A stretch of DNA of 21,476 bases from Perlabentimonas sp964554585 (GTDB taxonomy: Bacteria; Bacteroidota; Bacteroidia; Bacteroidales; Tenuifilaceae): positions 1-21,476 of the forward strand of contig CAZKPD010000031.1 in NCBI GenBank assembly GCA_964554585.1, in the 5' to 3' direction. The translations under genes and the position numbers were made by a program. The stretch's first letter is position 1. Each line of letters starts with the position of its first letter. The notes beneath the pieces were generated by a model that saw nothing but the letters and a program-made list of their open reading frames with translations, was not told where the DNA came from and searched no databases. Positions 6,958 to 14,380 of the stretch are shown in pieces.

Positions 6958-7404
6958 ATGAAAGCACTGCGTTTATTTACCCTAATTGGCTTAATCTTAT
7001 TTGCCAGTACCTCTTGCCAAAAAGAGGAAAAATTTACCCTAGTTGGTAAATGGAACTTTGACAAGGTTTCTATGTCCTTGTTTATGAATGATATCCCTGT
7101 TGGTAATGAAGTAAAAGAAAATGCAGGATGGATTCAGTTTAATAAGGACAAAACAGGAACTATTCTTACGTATGCAGATGAAGAGAATCAAGAGCCTGAA
7201 ACTGAGGAGACATTTACATGGACATTAGTTGGCAATCAGCTTACTATTACGACTAACGAAGGGGATAACGAATTTCTGGATGTGCCTTTGACGCTAACTA
7301 CAATGGATCCGAAATTTGTTGTAGCAGAAACCACAATAACAGAGGAATGGGAGGGTGTTATATTTAAAGTTGTAGTTGTTTTCGAGTGGAGTAAAACGAA
7401 GTAA
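6958..7404 (+). CDS. Lipocalin-like lipoprotein, family copy 3
   Basis: The 148-residue protein has a lipoprotein signal with lipobox STSC (Cys20), followed almost at once by the domain: FTLVGKWNFDKVSM, GWIQFNKDKTGTI, TFTWTLVGNQLTITTNEGD, LTLTTMDPKFVV and a final strand VVVVFEWSKTK. It is the most compact copy and shares its FTLVGKW with the relic at 5506-5526. It has its own promoter-like box upstream and a strong terminator downstream, so it appears to be a single transcription unit. Ligand and role are unknown. Confidence 0.8.
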   Translation: MKALRLFTLIGLILFASTSCQKEEKFTLVGKWNFDKVSMSLFMNDIPVGNEVKENAGWIQFNKDKTGTILTYADEENQEPETEETFTWTLVGNQLTITTNEGDNEFLDVPLTLTTMDPKFVVAETTITEEWEGVIFKVVVVFEWSKTK

Positions 7405-7426
7405 GCCATTCACCATCTCTTATAAG

Positions 7427-7467
7427 ACTACCGCCTTGGATATGGAATTCAAGGCGGTAGTTTTTTT
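7427..7467 (+). terminator. Strong rho-independent terminator after lipoprotein copy 3
   Basis: ACTACCGCCTTG (7427-7438) pairs perfectly with CAAGGCGGTAGT (7450-7461), followed by a T run to 7467. There is no T tract on the other strand, so it mainly serves the plus-strand gene, though it sits between two convergent genes. Confidence 0.92.
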
Positions 7468-7488
7468 ATACAGACTAGAAAAAAAATG

Positions 7489-8016
7489 CTATTCCTTCGC
7501 TTTGCTGAAATAGACAATATACCTGTCTTCTGCTTCCTTTTTTATCCAGTGGTCAACGTTTAGGCTCAGCGCTTTATCAAGTAGCGGAGCAGGTACAAAG
7601 GGGGCAATTACTTTGTAAATAGCTGCATTCCCCATATGGTTTATGTCCGAGATAATCTTGTCTATCGGCTGTTCGCCAGCATCCAGCATCACCCTGGCAT
7701 CTATCTCAGAGGTTATTTTGGACTCGTCAAACCACGAGGGTTGTTGGGTATGATAGTTAACATCGTCGGCAAATTGGATGGAATCTTGTCCAACCTCTTT
7801 TCGCAAAAGGTTGATCAGATCCTCAACTTTCACATTACCAACGGTTGCCGCCTGCTGCAGGGTTGCAACCTTTGCAACCGTTTTTTTTAGCAGTGGGTTG
7901 GTCAACTTCTTAAATGCAGGTACATAGCCAATTAGAACTTCCTCAAGCTGAGGGTAGGTCTCAATCAGCTGCAACACTTTGGTCTTTGGGCTTATGATTA
8001 ATTTATGATTATCCAT
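7489..8016 (-). CDS. DUF1858 / DUF2249 domain protein
   Basis: The 175-residue protein has an N-terminal DUF1858 domain (residues about 6-75: LIISPKTKVLQLIETYPQL, then IGYVPAFKKLTNPLL) and a C-terminal DUF2249-like domain (about 105-172: LDAGEQPIDKIISDI, IYKVIAPFVPAPLLDKAL, DRYIVYFSK). Both families recur with hemerythrin-like and DUF438 proteins in anaerobic and nitrate- or NO-exposed bacteria. The fold of DUF2249 resembles TusA-like small domains. It has no signal peptide, so it is cytosolic. Its start is 6 bases after the stop of the DUF438 gene, a clear two-gene operon. Reaction unknown. Confidence 0.82.
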   Translation of the reverse strand: MDNHKLIISPKTKVLQLIETYPQLEEVLIGYVPAFKKLTNPLLKKTVAKVATLQQAATVGNVKVEDLINLLRKEVGQDSIQFADDVNYHTQQPSWFDESKITSEIDARVMLDAGEQPIDKIISDINHMGNAAIYKVIAPFVPAPLLDKALSLNVDHWIKKEAEDRYIVYFSKAKE

Positions 8017-8022
8017 AATAAT

Positions 8023-9255
8023 TTACTTTTTATCGTACGACAAAATTCTTCTTTCCCCTTCTAGGTCTCTGTACCGCTGAACATCGTGGGATACCTCAAG
8101 GGTACCAAGGTATTCGCCTTTCTCATTTCGCAAAGCGAAATATTCTATATGAATCAGCTTGTTTCCCATCCTAATCCAGAAGGGGGCGCTATCCTCTTTT
8201 CCGCTCTTAAAATCGTCAATTATTTTATCCACAATATTGGCACTTGACGGTGGATGGCACAGGCGCACATCCCTATTGAGAATGGCACGGTTCCGTTGAA
8301 AAATTCGCTCTTTCCCTTGTGAGAAATACTTCACCTTGTCGTCCTTATCCACAAAGGTCATATCGATAGGCAGGTGGTTTAGAATCGCCAGCAGCTCCTC
8401 GATGGAGAAATTGCCCGAAGGCAATTGGATACTGCCTCCCACCTTGTTCATTTCCGACAGCGAATCCTCTTTTACCCATTCGGGTTTCCATGCTGTAGGC
8501 GGATCGTACAGGCAGAAGCCAATTTCCAGCGACTGTTTCTCAATTTCGTACCAATCCGCATCCGTCAGCTTATCTAACGACATGGGGAAAAGGATCTCCT
8601 CCTCCTTTTTCACCATATCCACTACCTGATGGACGGCAGGCAATAGGATAATCTCGGCAGCTGCAAGCAGCTCATCAGCAGTAATGTTTTCTGTTTGTAG
8701 CAATTCAATGCCACCCTTTATCAGCTCGCGAATCTCGTCGTGCTTGCCCCACATCACTTTTGGAGGGCCGGTAATTTCGTAGTTCTCGAGGAAGGGGAAG
8801 AGCAGGTATTCCTTCCTGTTATAGTGCTTGTCAACATCGTAAAGGGCATTGTAAAAACCGCGCAGCTGAAAAATTTCCGACTGTTCTACCGCTTTGCTTT
8901 CAGCAATTTTATCGATAAGCGTGGTAATCTGTTGGGCAAGGTTATTTAATGCGATGTTTTCGTTCTGCATCACATCAATGGGATGTCCCGGGGGAACCTT
9001 TTTGGCGGTTGAGAGGTCTATATTGCCGTAAAGCACTGCCCCATGAATATCGCATAGCTTCAGCACTTCTTCTACGGGTAGCCCTTCTGCAATGAGCTCC
9101 TCTTCCACCTCAACCACCTCGCCATAGGGTATTTGGCTTAAGCTCTCCATTAGCTCTTTCCGTACCTCATCCTCCGATGATCCGCTATGTAGCTTAAGAA
9201 TCAGCTCTTTGAGCTTTTTCTTCCTGATCTCTGAATTGTTTATCAGCTCACTCAT
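8023..9255 (-). CDS. DUF438 / hemerythrin-like / PAS domain protein
   Basis: The 410-residue protein has a DUF438 domain (about 10-75, ending EEVLKLCDIHGAVL) and a hemerythrin-like HHE domain (about 80-235) with ligand motifs GHP, DKHYNRKEYLLFPFLE, GKHDEIRE and VHQVVDMVKKEEEILFP. A PAS domain (about 285-395) follows, with FVDKDDKVKYFSQGKERIF, VRLCHPPSS and a final GTLEVSHDVQ. The hemerythrin domain should bind a di-iron centre that senses or holds O2 or NO; the PAS may carry a cofactor. There is no output domain, so a partner, likely the adjacent DUF1858/DUF2249 protein, may relay the signal. I chose the ATG at 9255 over an upstream TTG (9279) because the promoter box at 9277-9284 overlaps that TTG. 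Confidence 0.88.
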   Translation of the reverse strand: MSELINNSEIRKKKLKELILKLHSGSSEDEVRKELMESLSQIPYGEVVEVEEELIAEGLPVEEVLKLCDIHGAVLYGNIDLSTAKKVPPGHPIDVMQNENIALNNLAQQITTLIDKIAESKAVEQSEIFQLRGFYNALYDVDKHYNRKEYLLFPFLENYEITGPPKVMWGKHDEIRELIKGGIELLQTENITADELLAAAEIILLPAVHQVVDMVKKEEEILFPMSLDKLTDADWYEIEKQSLEIGFCLYDPPTAWKPEWVKEDSLSEMNKVGGSIQLPSGNFSIEELLAILNHLPIDMTFVDKDDKVKYFSQGKERIFQRNRAILNRDVRLCHPPSSANIVDKIIDDFKSGKEDSAPFWIRMGNKLIHIEYFALRNEKGEYLGTLEVSHDVQRYRDLEGERRILSYDKK

Positions 9256-9276
9256 TTCAATTGTTTTTAAGTTCGA

Positions 9277-9308
9277 CAAATATACTTATGTACCGATTTG
9301 TTTTGCAA
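9277..9308 (-). promoter_or_regulatory. Promoter of the DUF438-DUF1858 operon
   Basis: On the minus strand, TATATTTG (9284-9277) is an exact TAnnTTTG box, with TTG (9308-9306) 21 bases upstream. Transcription would begin about 15 bases before the ATG at 9255, which fixes the start choice. Confidence 0.6.
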
Positions 9309-9461
9309 TCCCAAAAAGTAGTGATTCTTAGCTTGATGGTTTTTGCTATAACGTATTCTCAAGCCAAGCGCATTGCGCCGTAGGAAAACAAATTTAAGTA
9401 GAAGAAGGTTGAGTGAGGTTTGTAAGGATGCAAAACTAATGTTCCTAGGCTTGATATTCGT
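9309..9461. other. Non-coding remainder of the gap upstream of the DUF438 gene
   Basis: This part of the 306-base gap between the DUF438 and DUF169 genes has no coding signal. It contains a loose inverted pair GCTTGA (9332-9337 region) and TCAAGC (about 9359-9364), and a palindrome GCGCATTGCGC at about 9368-9378. These could be regulator sites for the operon, but I recognise no known operator. Confidence 0.35.
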
Positions 9462-9503
9462 AAAAAAAAGAATCCTATCAGATTTTTAAAGCCTGACAGG
9501 ATT
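9462..9503 (-). terminator. Rho-independent terminator after the DUF169 gene
   Basis: Read on the minus strand, AATCCTGTCAG (9503-9493) pairs with CTGATAGGATT (9481-9471), one G-U pair, then eight Ts. It closes the minus-strand transcript that includes the DUF169 gene. Confidence 0.9.
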
Positions 9504-9523
9504 ATGCAGAAGTAAGATAACTA

Positions 9524-9547
9524 CAGCTGAGATCGGAGCCTCAGCTG
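9524..9547 (-). repeat. Second hairpin between the DUF169 stop and its terminator
   Basis: CAGCTGAG (9524-9531) and CTCAGCTG (9540-9547) are perfect inverted copies with an 8-base loop. No T tract follows. It lies 14 bases beyond the DUF169 stop codon and may stabilise the 3' end of the mRNA. Confidence 0.6.
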
Positions 9548-9561
9548 AACGCGGGGCTTTT

Positions 9562-10323
9562 CTATCTGCCTTTAATCTGCTCCCAGGAATGAGTGGAAAG
9601 GCAACTTTCTGGAACATCTTTTTCCATTTGCAAAAACATATTATAGGGAACTGTAAAAGTGAGCATTTCTTTTGGAACACGATGCCTTTGAGCAATGTCA
9701 AATAAGCCTAAAATAGCCTTGGGGTGTTCCTTTTTACTTTCTTGATAAGCAAATAAAATAGATTGGCAAGCAGCTCCCATGGGTGCAAGCACACTGAAAA
9801 TTTCGCCGGTATTAAAACCTGCCATAATTACAAGGGCCGAGATCTGATCCGGATTGGCAAAAATACAAATAAGCTCGGGTAAACAAGTATCGTCTATCTT
9901 GCTTAAAGGCTTGAATACAACATATTTTTTGGATGTTTTTGCATATGGCATTGCCTTTTTCCATTTAAGGGCTACTTCAGGGCTTGCATAGTATCTTTCT
10001 CCTCTTTCCAAACCTTTTGGGACTCCTTTACCTTTTATATTTGCAAACATTTCACCTCCTGTAGATAACAAGTATTCGGTTGGATGATTGGTTTCTGTAA
10101 ATGTATCACCAAAGCATAAACCCACACCACCTCCCGGACATCCGTATGTTTTTTCGTCAAAAACGGCAATTTTACCCTGTGATGCAGCTGCTACAAGCAT
10201 AGAAGCTACACAGCCTCTTTTGCCCTCTTGAAATTGTAATGCATCTGAAGGTTTTTCGTCAGTGAATATGATTGCTACGGGTTCAAGTTTTAGCTTTAGC
10301 TCTTCGGATAATTTGCTCTTCAT
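9562..10323 (-). CDS. DUF169 family protein (COG2043)
   Basis: The 253-residue protein matches the DUF169 pattern: SEELKLKLEPVAIIFTDEKP at the N-terminus, RGCVASML (Cys38), YGCPGGGVGLCFG (Cys62, Cys70), ERYYASPEVALKWK in the middle and a C-terminal FTVPYNMFLQMEKDVPESCL. The cysteines are spaced as if for a metal or Fe-S centre, but this is inference; the family has no established activity. It has no signal peptide. It lies downstream of the cytochrome b561 gene on the same strand, 160 bases away, with a promoter-like box of its own, and ends in two hairpins. Confidence 0.85.
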   Translation of the reverse strand: MKSKLSEELKLKLEPVAIIFTDEKPSDALQFQEGKRGCVASMLVAAASQGKIAVFDEKTYGCPGGGVGLCFGDTFTETNHPTEYLLSTGGEMFANIKGKGVPKGLERGERYYASPEVALKWKKAMPYAKTSKKYVVFKPLSKIDDTCLPELICIFANPDQISALVIMAGFNTGEIFSVLAPMGAACQSILFAYQESKKEHPKAILGLFDIAQRHRVPKEMLTFTVPYNMFLQMEKDVPESCLSTHSWEQIKGR

Positions 10324-10337
10324 GTTATTTGGGTTTT

Positions 10338-10367
10338 AAAAATTAATAATTGAATGCTATTTAACAA
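10338..10367 (-). promoter_or_regulatory. Possible promoter of the DUF169 gene
   Basis: On the minus strand TAATTTTT (10345-10338) matches TAnnTTTG at 7 of 8 positions, with TTG (10367-10365) 19 bases upstream. It lies just before the ATG at 10323, so the leader would be very short. Confidence 0.35.
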
Positions 10368-10450
10368 TTTGATCCCATTCGGAAACTTGTTTGACCTTTG
10401 AACAACTTCTCAATATCTTCAAGATTGCCTTGGTCTGATACTACTCTCAT
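10361..10450 (-). CDS. Possible 29-residue ORF or gene remnant
   Basis: From the ATG at 10450 the minus strand encodes MRVVSDQGNLEDIEKLFKG followed by QTSFRMGSNC, ending at TAA 10363-10361. The frame stays open upstream to 10513 (50 codons in all), overlapping the end of the cytochrome b561 gene in another frame, with charged, protein-like content (KYIEEDYTVKYKKTTTKLNV). No ATG exists upstream of 10450. It is either a small coupled gene of the cytochrome operon or the tail of a lost gene. I recognise no family; a chance frame is still possible. Confidence 0.3.
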   Translation of the reverse strand: MRVVSDQGNLEDIEKLFKGQTSFRMGSNC

Positions 10451-10482
10451 TACATTTAATTTTGTAGTAGTTTTCTTATATT

Positions 10483-11019
10483 TTACGGTATAATCCTCTT
10501 CAATGTATTTTCTTTAGTTTTGATATAATGACTGATCACCCCGCCAACGTGACCCATTAAGAGTATAGCTAAAATAATTGCCAAGGCTTTATGTGCCATC
10601 CCGGACGATGTATCAATGGTTTGCGAAAGAAGCAAGATGTCATTTTTACTCATTGCTTCTGCAAAGTTCCCGAAAATTACTGTAGCTATCCCCGAGGTGC
10701 TGAGTAGAACTAGGATAAAATAAAATGAATTTTCAATCCAGACAATCAACTTGTTATGCAGCCACTTTCCTGTTTGTAATCTGGAAGGTCTTTTGTGCTT
10801 AAAGAAAAACCAAGCCCTTAGCAGGGTTAATATAAAAACTAAAAGCCCTATGAATACATGTGCGTTTAACAAAATAAGTTTTAATGCGCCATTTTCTGTA
10901 TTGGTCATTAAAAAACCAAGCGGGATTAATACCATAATCAATAAAAAGCTAAGCCAGTGAATTATAATGATTGCTTTGCTGTATTTCTCCGTAAGGTTAT
11001 TCTTAATATTTGTTTCCAT
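10483..11019 (-). CDS. Cytochrome b561-type membrane protein
   Basis: I use the ATG at 11019 (METNIKNN) instead of an upstream GTG at 11049. The 178-residue protein has four membrane helices with histidines placed as in b561 cytochromes: IIHWLSF (His21, helix 1), LNAHVFIGLL (His54, helix 2), MAHKALAI and MGHVGGVISHY (helix 4 region). The end ENTLKRIIP is the usual C-terminus of this family. It should bind two b hemes in the inner membrane and move electrons between quinol and a periplasmic partner. The adjacent YceI gene fits this, since E. coli yceJ (cytochrome b561) and yceI are neighbours too. It lies 77 bases downstream of the YceI gene. Confidence 0.88.
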   Translation of the reverse strand: METNIKNNLTEKYSKAIIIIHWLSFLLIMVLIPLGFLMTNTENGALKLILLNAHVFIGLLVFILTLLRAWFFFKHKRPSRLQTGKWLHNKLIVWIENSFYFILVLLSTSGIATVIFGNFAEAMSKNDILLLSQTIDTSSGMAHKALAIILAILLMGHVGGVISHYIKTKENTLKRIIP

Positions 11020-11096
11020 TTTGTCAGTTTTTAATTGGTCCGATAACACCTCAATACCTGTCGTAATTAGAAAACCTCTTCCATCCGTAGGACGTT

Positions 11097-11657
11097 TTAT
11101 GGAACCTTAAAATAGGTTTTAAATTCTATGTTAATTTCTTCATGTGTTTTTATACCTAAAAGTGATGGTGGTTGTATATTGTAATCGGTCATATTGATTA
11201 TAAAACTCCCATACACCGTTATCTCATTCTTTGATGTGCTTTGCTTTGCTTTTATTTCTATTTCTCTGGTAACGTTATGAAATTCTAATGCCCCTTTAAT
11301 AATTAGCTCATCCCCGGAATTTTTAATATTTCTGCTACTAAATTTCACATTGGGATATTTAAGTGCTTCAAGCACTTCAAGCGCATGGGAGTCGCGATTG
11401 GAGTTTTTACTGTCAAATGAGGATACAGGCACAGAGATAGCAACCGACTCTATACCATTTTCTTGACTGTTATAGATAATTACTCCATTCACATTTTTGC
11501 TTATGGCCGACCACTTTTTGAGCGGATGGGTCATATTATACTGAATTTCAGACTTCTTCTTATCTAAAAATATCTTTTCGGAATCAACCTTATGGGTAAA
11601 ACCCATGAAGCAGAATGCCAATAGGAGAAAAGGAAGTTTAATAATTGTGTTTTTCAT
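11097..11657 (-). CDS. YceI family periplasmic protein
   Basis: The 186-residue protein has a signal peptide (MKNTIIKLPFLLLAFCFMGF) and the YceI lipocalin-like barrel. Recognisable motifs are IQYNMTHPLKKWSAI, AISVPVSSFDS, NRDSHALEVLEALKYPNVKF (the family hallmark RDxH...P.v.F), ALEFHNVTREIEI and a final EINIEFKTYF. Family members bind polyisoprenoids such as ubiquinone precursors in the periplasm. Placed between a His-rich helical membrane protein and a cytochrome b561, it may handle an isoprenoid quinone for this redox module. The upstream gene stops 4 bases before this start, so the two are translationally coupled or nearly so. Confidence 0.92.
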   Translation of the reverse strand: MKNTIIKLPFLLLAFCFMGFTHKVDSEKIFLDKKKSEIQYNMTHPLKKWSAISKNVNGVIIYNSQENGIESVAISVPVSSFDSKNSNRDSHALEVLEALKYPNVKFSSRNIKNSGDELIIKGALEFHNVTREIEIKAKQSTSKNEITVYGSFIINMTDYNIQPPSLLGIKTHEEINIEFKTYFKVP

Positions 11658-11661
11658 GATT

Positions 11662-12285
11662 CTAAAATTTTATGACTATTACTGCAGCTGCATATGCACC
11701 TAAAGTTGTTATTGCTGTAGCTCTATGAGTACTTTTTAACTGAGGATTATCTTCAACCATTTGGCCTAAAACATTGGTTGCTATCATACCCGTCAGATGG
11801 ACACCCGCTAAAATTTTGTGCATTTTAATAGATGACATCCCACTATCATTAATCAATGGCGGTGGTGCTGTAAATGCAAGTAAAGCGGTAGTTCCATAGC
11901 TGATGTTTGTGGCAATTGCAATCCCCTTATGCGCATTAAGAAGCTGAGGAGAAGAGTTGTTGTATAGTTGTGAACCAACAATACCCTGTGCAACCATCCC
12001 TGCTAAGGCTATAAAACCTACCGTTTGGTGGGCTTTGAGCATGGTTCGTCTTATTTTCAATTCTCTTTCTCTGGTTTCCGCTGAAAGCGGTGAAATTCCG
12101 GTTACCCGAAACAATCCCTTTTCGCCCCACAATGCTTTTTGTGTAAAAAAGATTTTATCGGGCAGTAGCTGCTGGGTCTCTTCTTCAAAATCAGCAAACA
12201 GGTCCTCTGTCGATAAATCCTGACCAAATGTTTTTGAAGATACGAAGATTAGTAAGGCAATAATTGGTAGGTATAGCTTCATCAT
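11662..12285 (-). CDS. His-rich helical membrane protein, putative heme-binding
   Basis: The 207-residue protein has a signal peptide (cleavage near Gln22), an acidic N-terminal stretch, then four hydrophobic helices. Each helix opens with a related motif: KAHQTVGF (His86), NAHKGIAI (His119), KMHKILAGVH (His156, His163) and STHRATAI (His187). One conserved-looking His at the same end of each of four helices is the pattern of cytochrome b561-type four-helix bundles, so I infer b-heme binding; no named family is recognised. It is the first gene of the run with YceI (4-base gap) and cytochrome b561, with the AraC regulator 43 bases upstream. A GAACTTTG sequence just upstream is a 7-of-8 match to a -7 box. 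Confidence 0.7.
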   Translation of the reverse strand: MMKLYLPIIALLIFVSSKTFGQDLSTEDLFADFEEETQQLLPDKIFFTQKALWGEKGLFRVTGISPLSAETRERELKIRRTMLKAHQTVGFIALAGMVAQGIVGSQLYNNSSPQLLNAHKGIAIATNISYGTTALLAFTAPPPLINDSGMSSIKMHKILAGVHLTGMIATNVLGQMVEDNPQLKSTHRATAITTLGAYAAAVIVIKF

Positions 12286-12328
12286 TGTTTGTTTTTTTGA
12301 TGAAGCAAAGTTCGTTGTTTTCTATGGC

Positions 12329-13141
12329 TTAAAATTGTAAAAATCGGAAATGTGGAATTTCTTTTCTTAGTTCGCCTGGTGTATATCCGGTTATATCTTT
12401 CAGCTCTTTACTAAAATGAGCCTGGTCAAAATATTGATTTTCGTAAGCTATTTGTGTTAGAGAATCTTTTTGATGTGCCAGCTGATGTACTATTCGTTTG
12501 AGCTTTACTATTCTAATATATTCTTTGGGTGAACACCCAACATAGTCATAAAAGTGATTTCTGAGCGTTCGATCTGTAACCCCTAATTCCTTAGATAATT
12601 TTGAAATCTCTATGTTCTCTTCACTTTTTTCGATTAAATCAACGGCTTGGGTAATAAGCGTCAGGTCTCGGGTCAATATATTATCTAGAAACATTTTTTC
12701 CACTTCTGCAAATATCGTTTCTACATCTGTTGCGCTATCAAGTCGTTTAGTAAAATCATTAACGATATTTCCAAACAAATCTTCAGTATTGGTAAGCCAT
12801 GGCAAAGAGTATATAAGTTTTTCGGTGAAATAAGCCAGTCCAAAAGGCTTTATGTGAGCCCCACATATTCTAATTCTGTCTGAGCTAGGTTGAACGATGA
12901 TTTTTTGCCTTGTTATTTTAGAAATAGTAACATTAGCAATTACAGATTCATTTAGTGTTTGATTGGTTACCCTAAACGGATTATTAAAAAAATACCCAAA
13001 GGTTATCCTTGGGTATGGGATAATAAATTCAGGGTTGGAAGTCAATTCAGAGGCTAAAGTGTCAATATAGAAATAGTCGTCAACGATACTCGCTAGGAAC
13101 GCATCTTGGGGTTTCTGAAATGTAAAGTGGACTTTTTCCAT
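12329..13141 (-). CDS. AraC family transcriptional regulator
   Basis: The 270-residue protein has an N-terminal beta-rich sensing domain (about 1-150) and a C-terminal double helix-turn-helix (about 170-262). The second half carries LGVTDRTLRNHFYDYVG, PKEYIRIVKLKRIVHQL, LTQIAYENQYFDQAHFSKELK and the family end DITGYTPGELRKE. It lies immediately upstream of, and in the same direction as, the His-rich/YceI/cytochrome b561 genes, so it probably regulates them, perhaps together with itself. The signal it senses is unknown. Confidence 0.92.
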   Translation of the reverse strand: MEKVHFTFQKPQDAFLASIVDDYFYIDTLASELTSNPEFIIPYPRITFGYFFNNPFRVTNQTLNESVIANVTISKITRQKIIVQPSSDRIRICGAHIKPFGLAYFTEKLIYSLPWLTNTEDLFGNIVNDFTKRLDSATDVETIFAEVEKMFLDNILTRDLTLITQAVDLIEKSEENIEISKLSKELGVTDRTLRNHFYDYVGCSPKEYIRIVKLKRIVHQLAHQKDSLTQIAYENQYFDQAHFSKELKDITGYTPGELRKEIPHFRFLQF

Positions 13142-13168
13142 TCTTCTCTATTTGTAAATGCCAATCTT

Positions 13169-13176
13169 CAAATTTA
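13169..13176 (-). promoter_or_regulatory. -7 box TAAATTTG upstream of the AraC-type gene
   Basis: An exact TAnnTTTG match on the minus strand, 27 bases before the ATG at 13141. The -33 element is weak. It probably drives the regulator and possibly the redox genes behind it. Confidence 0.45.
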
Positions 13177-13252
13177 CAAAAATGTTTTATAGGAAGCCCG
13201 AATTATTGCTTTAACCTAAATGGAATGGCTGTTTTGCTTAAAATCTCATATT

Positions 13253-14362
13253 TTACTCAACCTGCTTTTTCAGCCAATTCAGCACTTCTTCCAACATCAC
13301 TTGCGAATAGGTTTGTTCAATTACCTGATATTCGAGAGGTGAGCCCGTTTTAGATTCTTGAAACAGATGGTTTAAATCCGGTAATTCTTTAATTGTTACC
13401 TTGTAGTTCCGGGCTTTTTTAAATGCTTTTTTCAAAGCCTTAGTGTTTTCTTGTGAGGTGATCTGCAAATCATTTCCTCCGTATAAAGCCAAAACTGGGA
13501 TCTTTATTTTTTTTAATGTAAGCGCAGGGTTGTATTTTAAAAAGTACTTCATCCAAGGTGTAACGTATGTGTCAATTTGCAAATCAATAAACTCATCTTT
13601 AGTCAGCTCATCAGGTATTTTGAAATGGGAATTTTTATTTAAGAAGAGTTCTAATTCTTGCCGTAATTCTACTTGTAAGCTAACCATATCCTTATCCTTT
13701 TTGACAATCCTAAAGATTTTACGATTCATCTTTTCTGTGGCTCTTATTTGCTCCTCATCGGTACCCTGAACTTCTGCGATTAATCCCTGTTGAATTAAAA
13801 GGATTTTCTCGCCCCGAATGCCCGGGCCTCCTAGCATAATCATAAATGCCACGTCCTTTGTGTCAATTGCCACCAACGGTGCAATCAAACCACCCTCACT
13901 GTGCCCTACCAATCCTATTTTATCGGGGTTTATCTCTTTTCTGGTTTTTAGGTAATCAATGGCACACTTTACATCAGCTGCAAAATCCACTGAGGTTGCA
14001 CTTTTAAAATCACCTTCAGAATAAGCCGTGCCACGGTCATCGTAACGCAGTACAGCAATTCCGTTTCGTGTAAGGTAGTCTGAAAGCACCAAAAATGGTT
14101 TATGACCGGCCAACTCCTCATCCCTGTTTTGTGGGCCACTTCCACTGATTAAAATAACAGCCGGAAATATTCCCTCCTTTTGAGGAAGGGTCAAAGTTCC
14201 TGCAAGGTTGATGCCTGCCTGTTTATTTTCAAAGATTAAATCTTCAGAATAGTATGGATAGGGCATTTGAGGCTCTTGTGGTCGGGTGGGTTTAACCTCA
14301 TGCGCAAAAGTTGAGATTGATGCAATTAATGTGATAAGTATTGTTACAGTAGTTTTTTTCAT
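13253..14362 (-). CDS. Exported alpha/beta hydrolase
   Basis: The 369-residue protein has a signal peptide (about 1-20) and an alpha/beta-hydrolase fold. The catalytic triad can be read off: Ser155 in GHSEGG, Asp298 in LYGGNDLQ and His332 in PDLNHLF. Other typical parts are the ISGSGPQNRDE oxyanion segment (about 72-82), YLTRNGIAVLRYDDRGTAYS (about 96-115) and the long helical cap at about 195-270. It resembles the secreted esterase/acyl-peptidase-like hydrolases common in Bacteroidota. The substrate is unknown. It follows the barrel gene on the same strand, with a perfect 12-base inverted repeat in its leader. Confidence 0.9.
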   Translation of the reverse strand: MKKTTVTILITLIASISTFAHEVKPTRPQEPQMPYPYYSEDLIFENKQAGINLAGTLTLPQKEGIFPAVILISGSGPQNRDEELAGHKPFLVLSDYLTRNGIAVLRYDDRGTAYSEGDFKSATSVDFAADVKCAIDYLKTRKEINPDKIGLVGHSEGGLIAPLVAIDTKDVAFMIMLGGPGIRGEKILLIQQGLIAEVQGTDEEQIRATEKMNRKIFRIVKKDKDMVSLQVELRQELELFLNKNSHFKIPDELTKDEFIDLQIDTYVTPWMKYFLKYNPALTLKKIKIPVLALYGGNDLQITSQENTKALKKAFKKARNYKVTIKELPDLNHLFQESKTGSPLEYQVIEQTYSQVMLEEVLNWLKKQVE

Positions 14363-14380
14363 TTTGGTAAGTAAATGGTT

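Noticed and set aside
9256..9279. TTG at 9279 as start of the DUF438 protein
   Set aside because: It overlaps the -7 promoter box; the ATG at 9255 is the better start.
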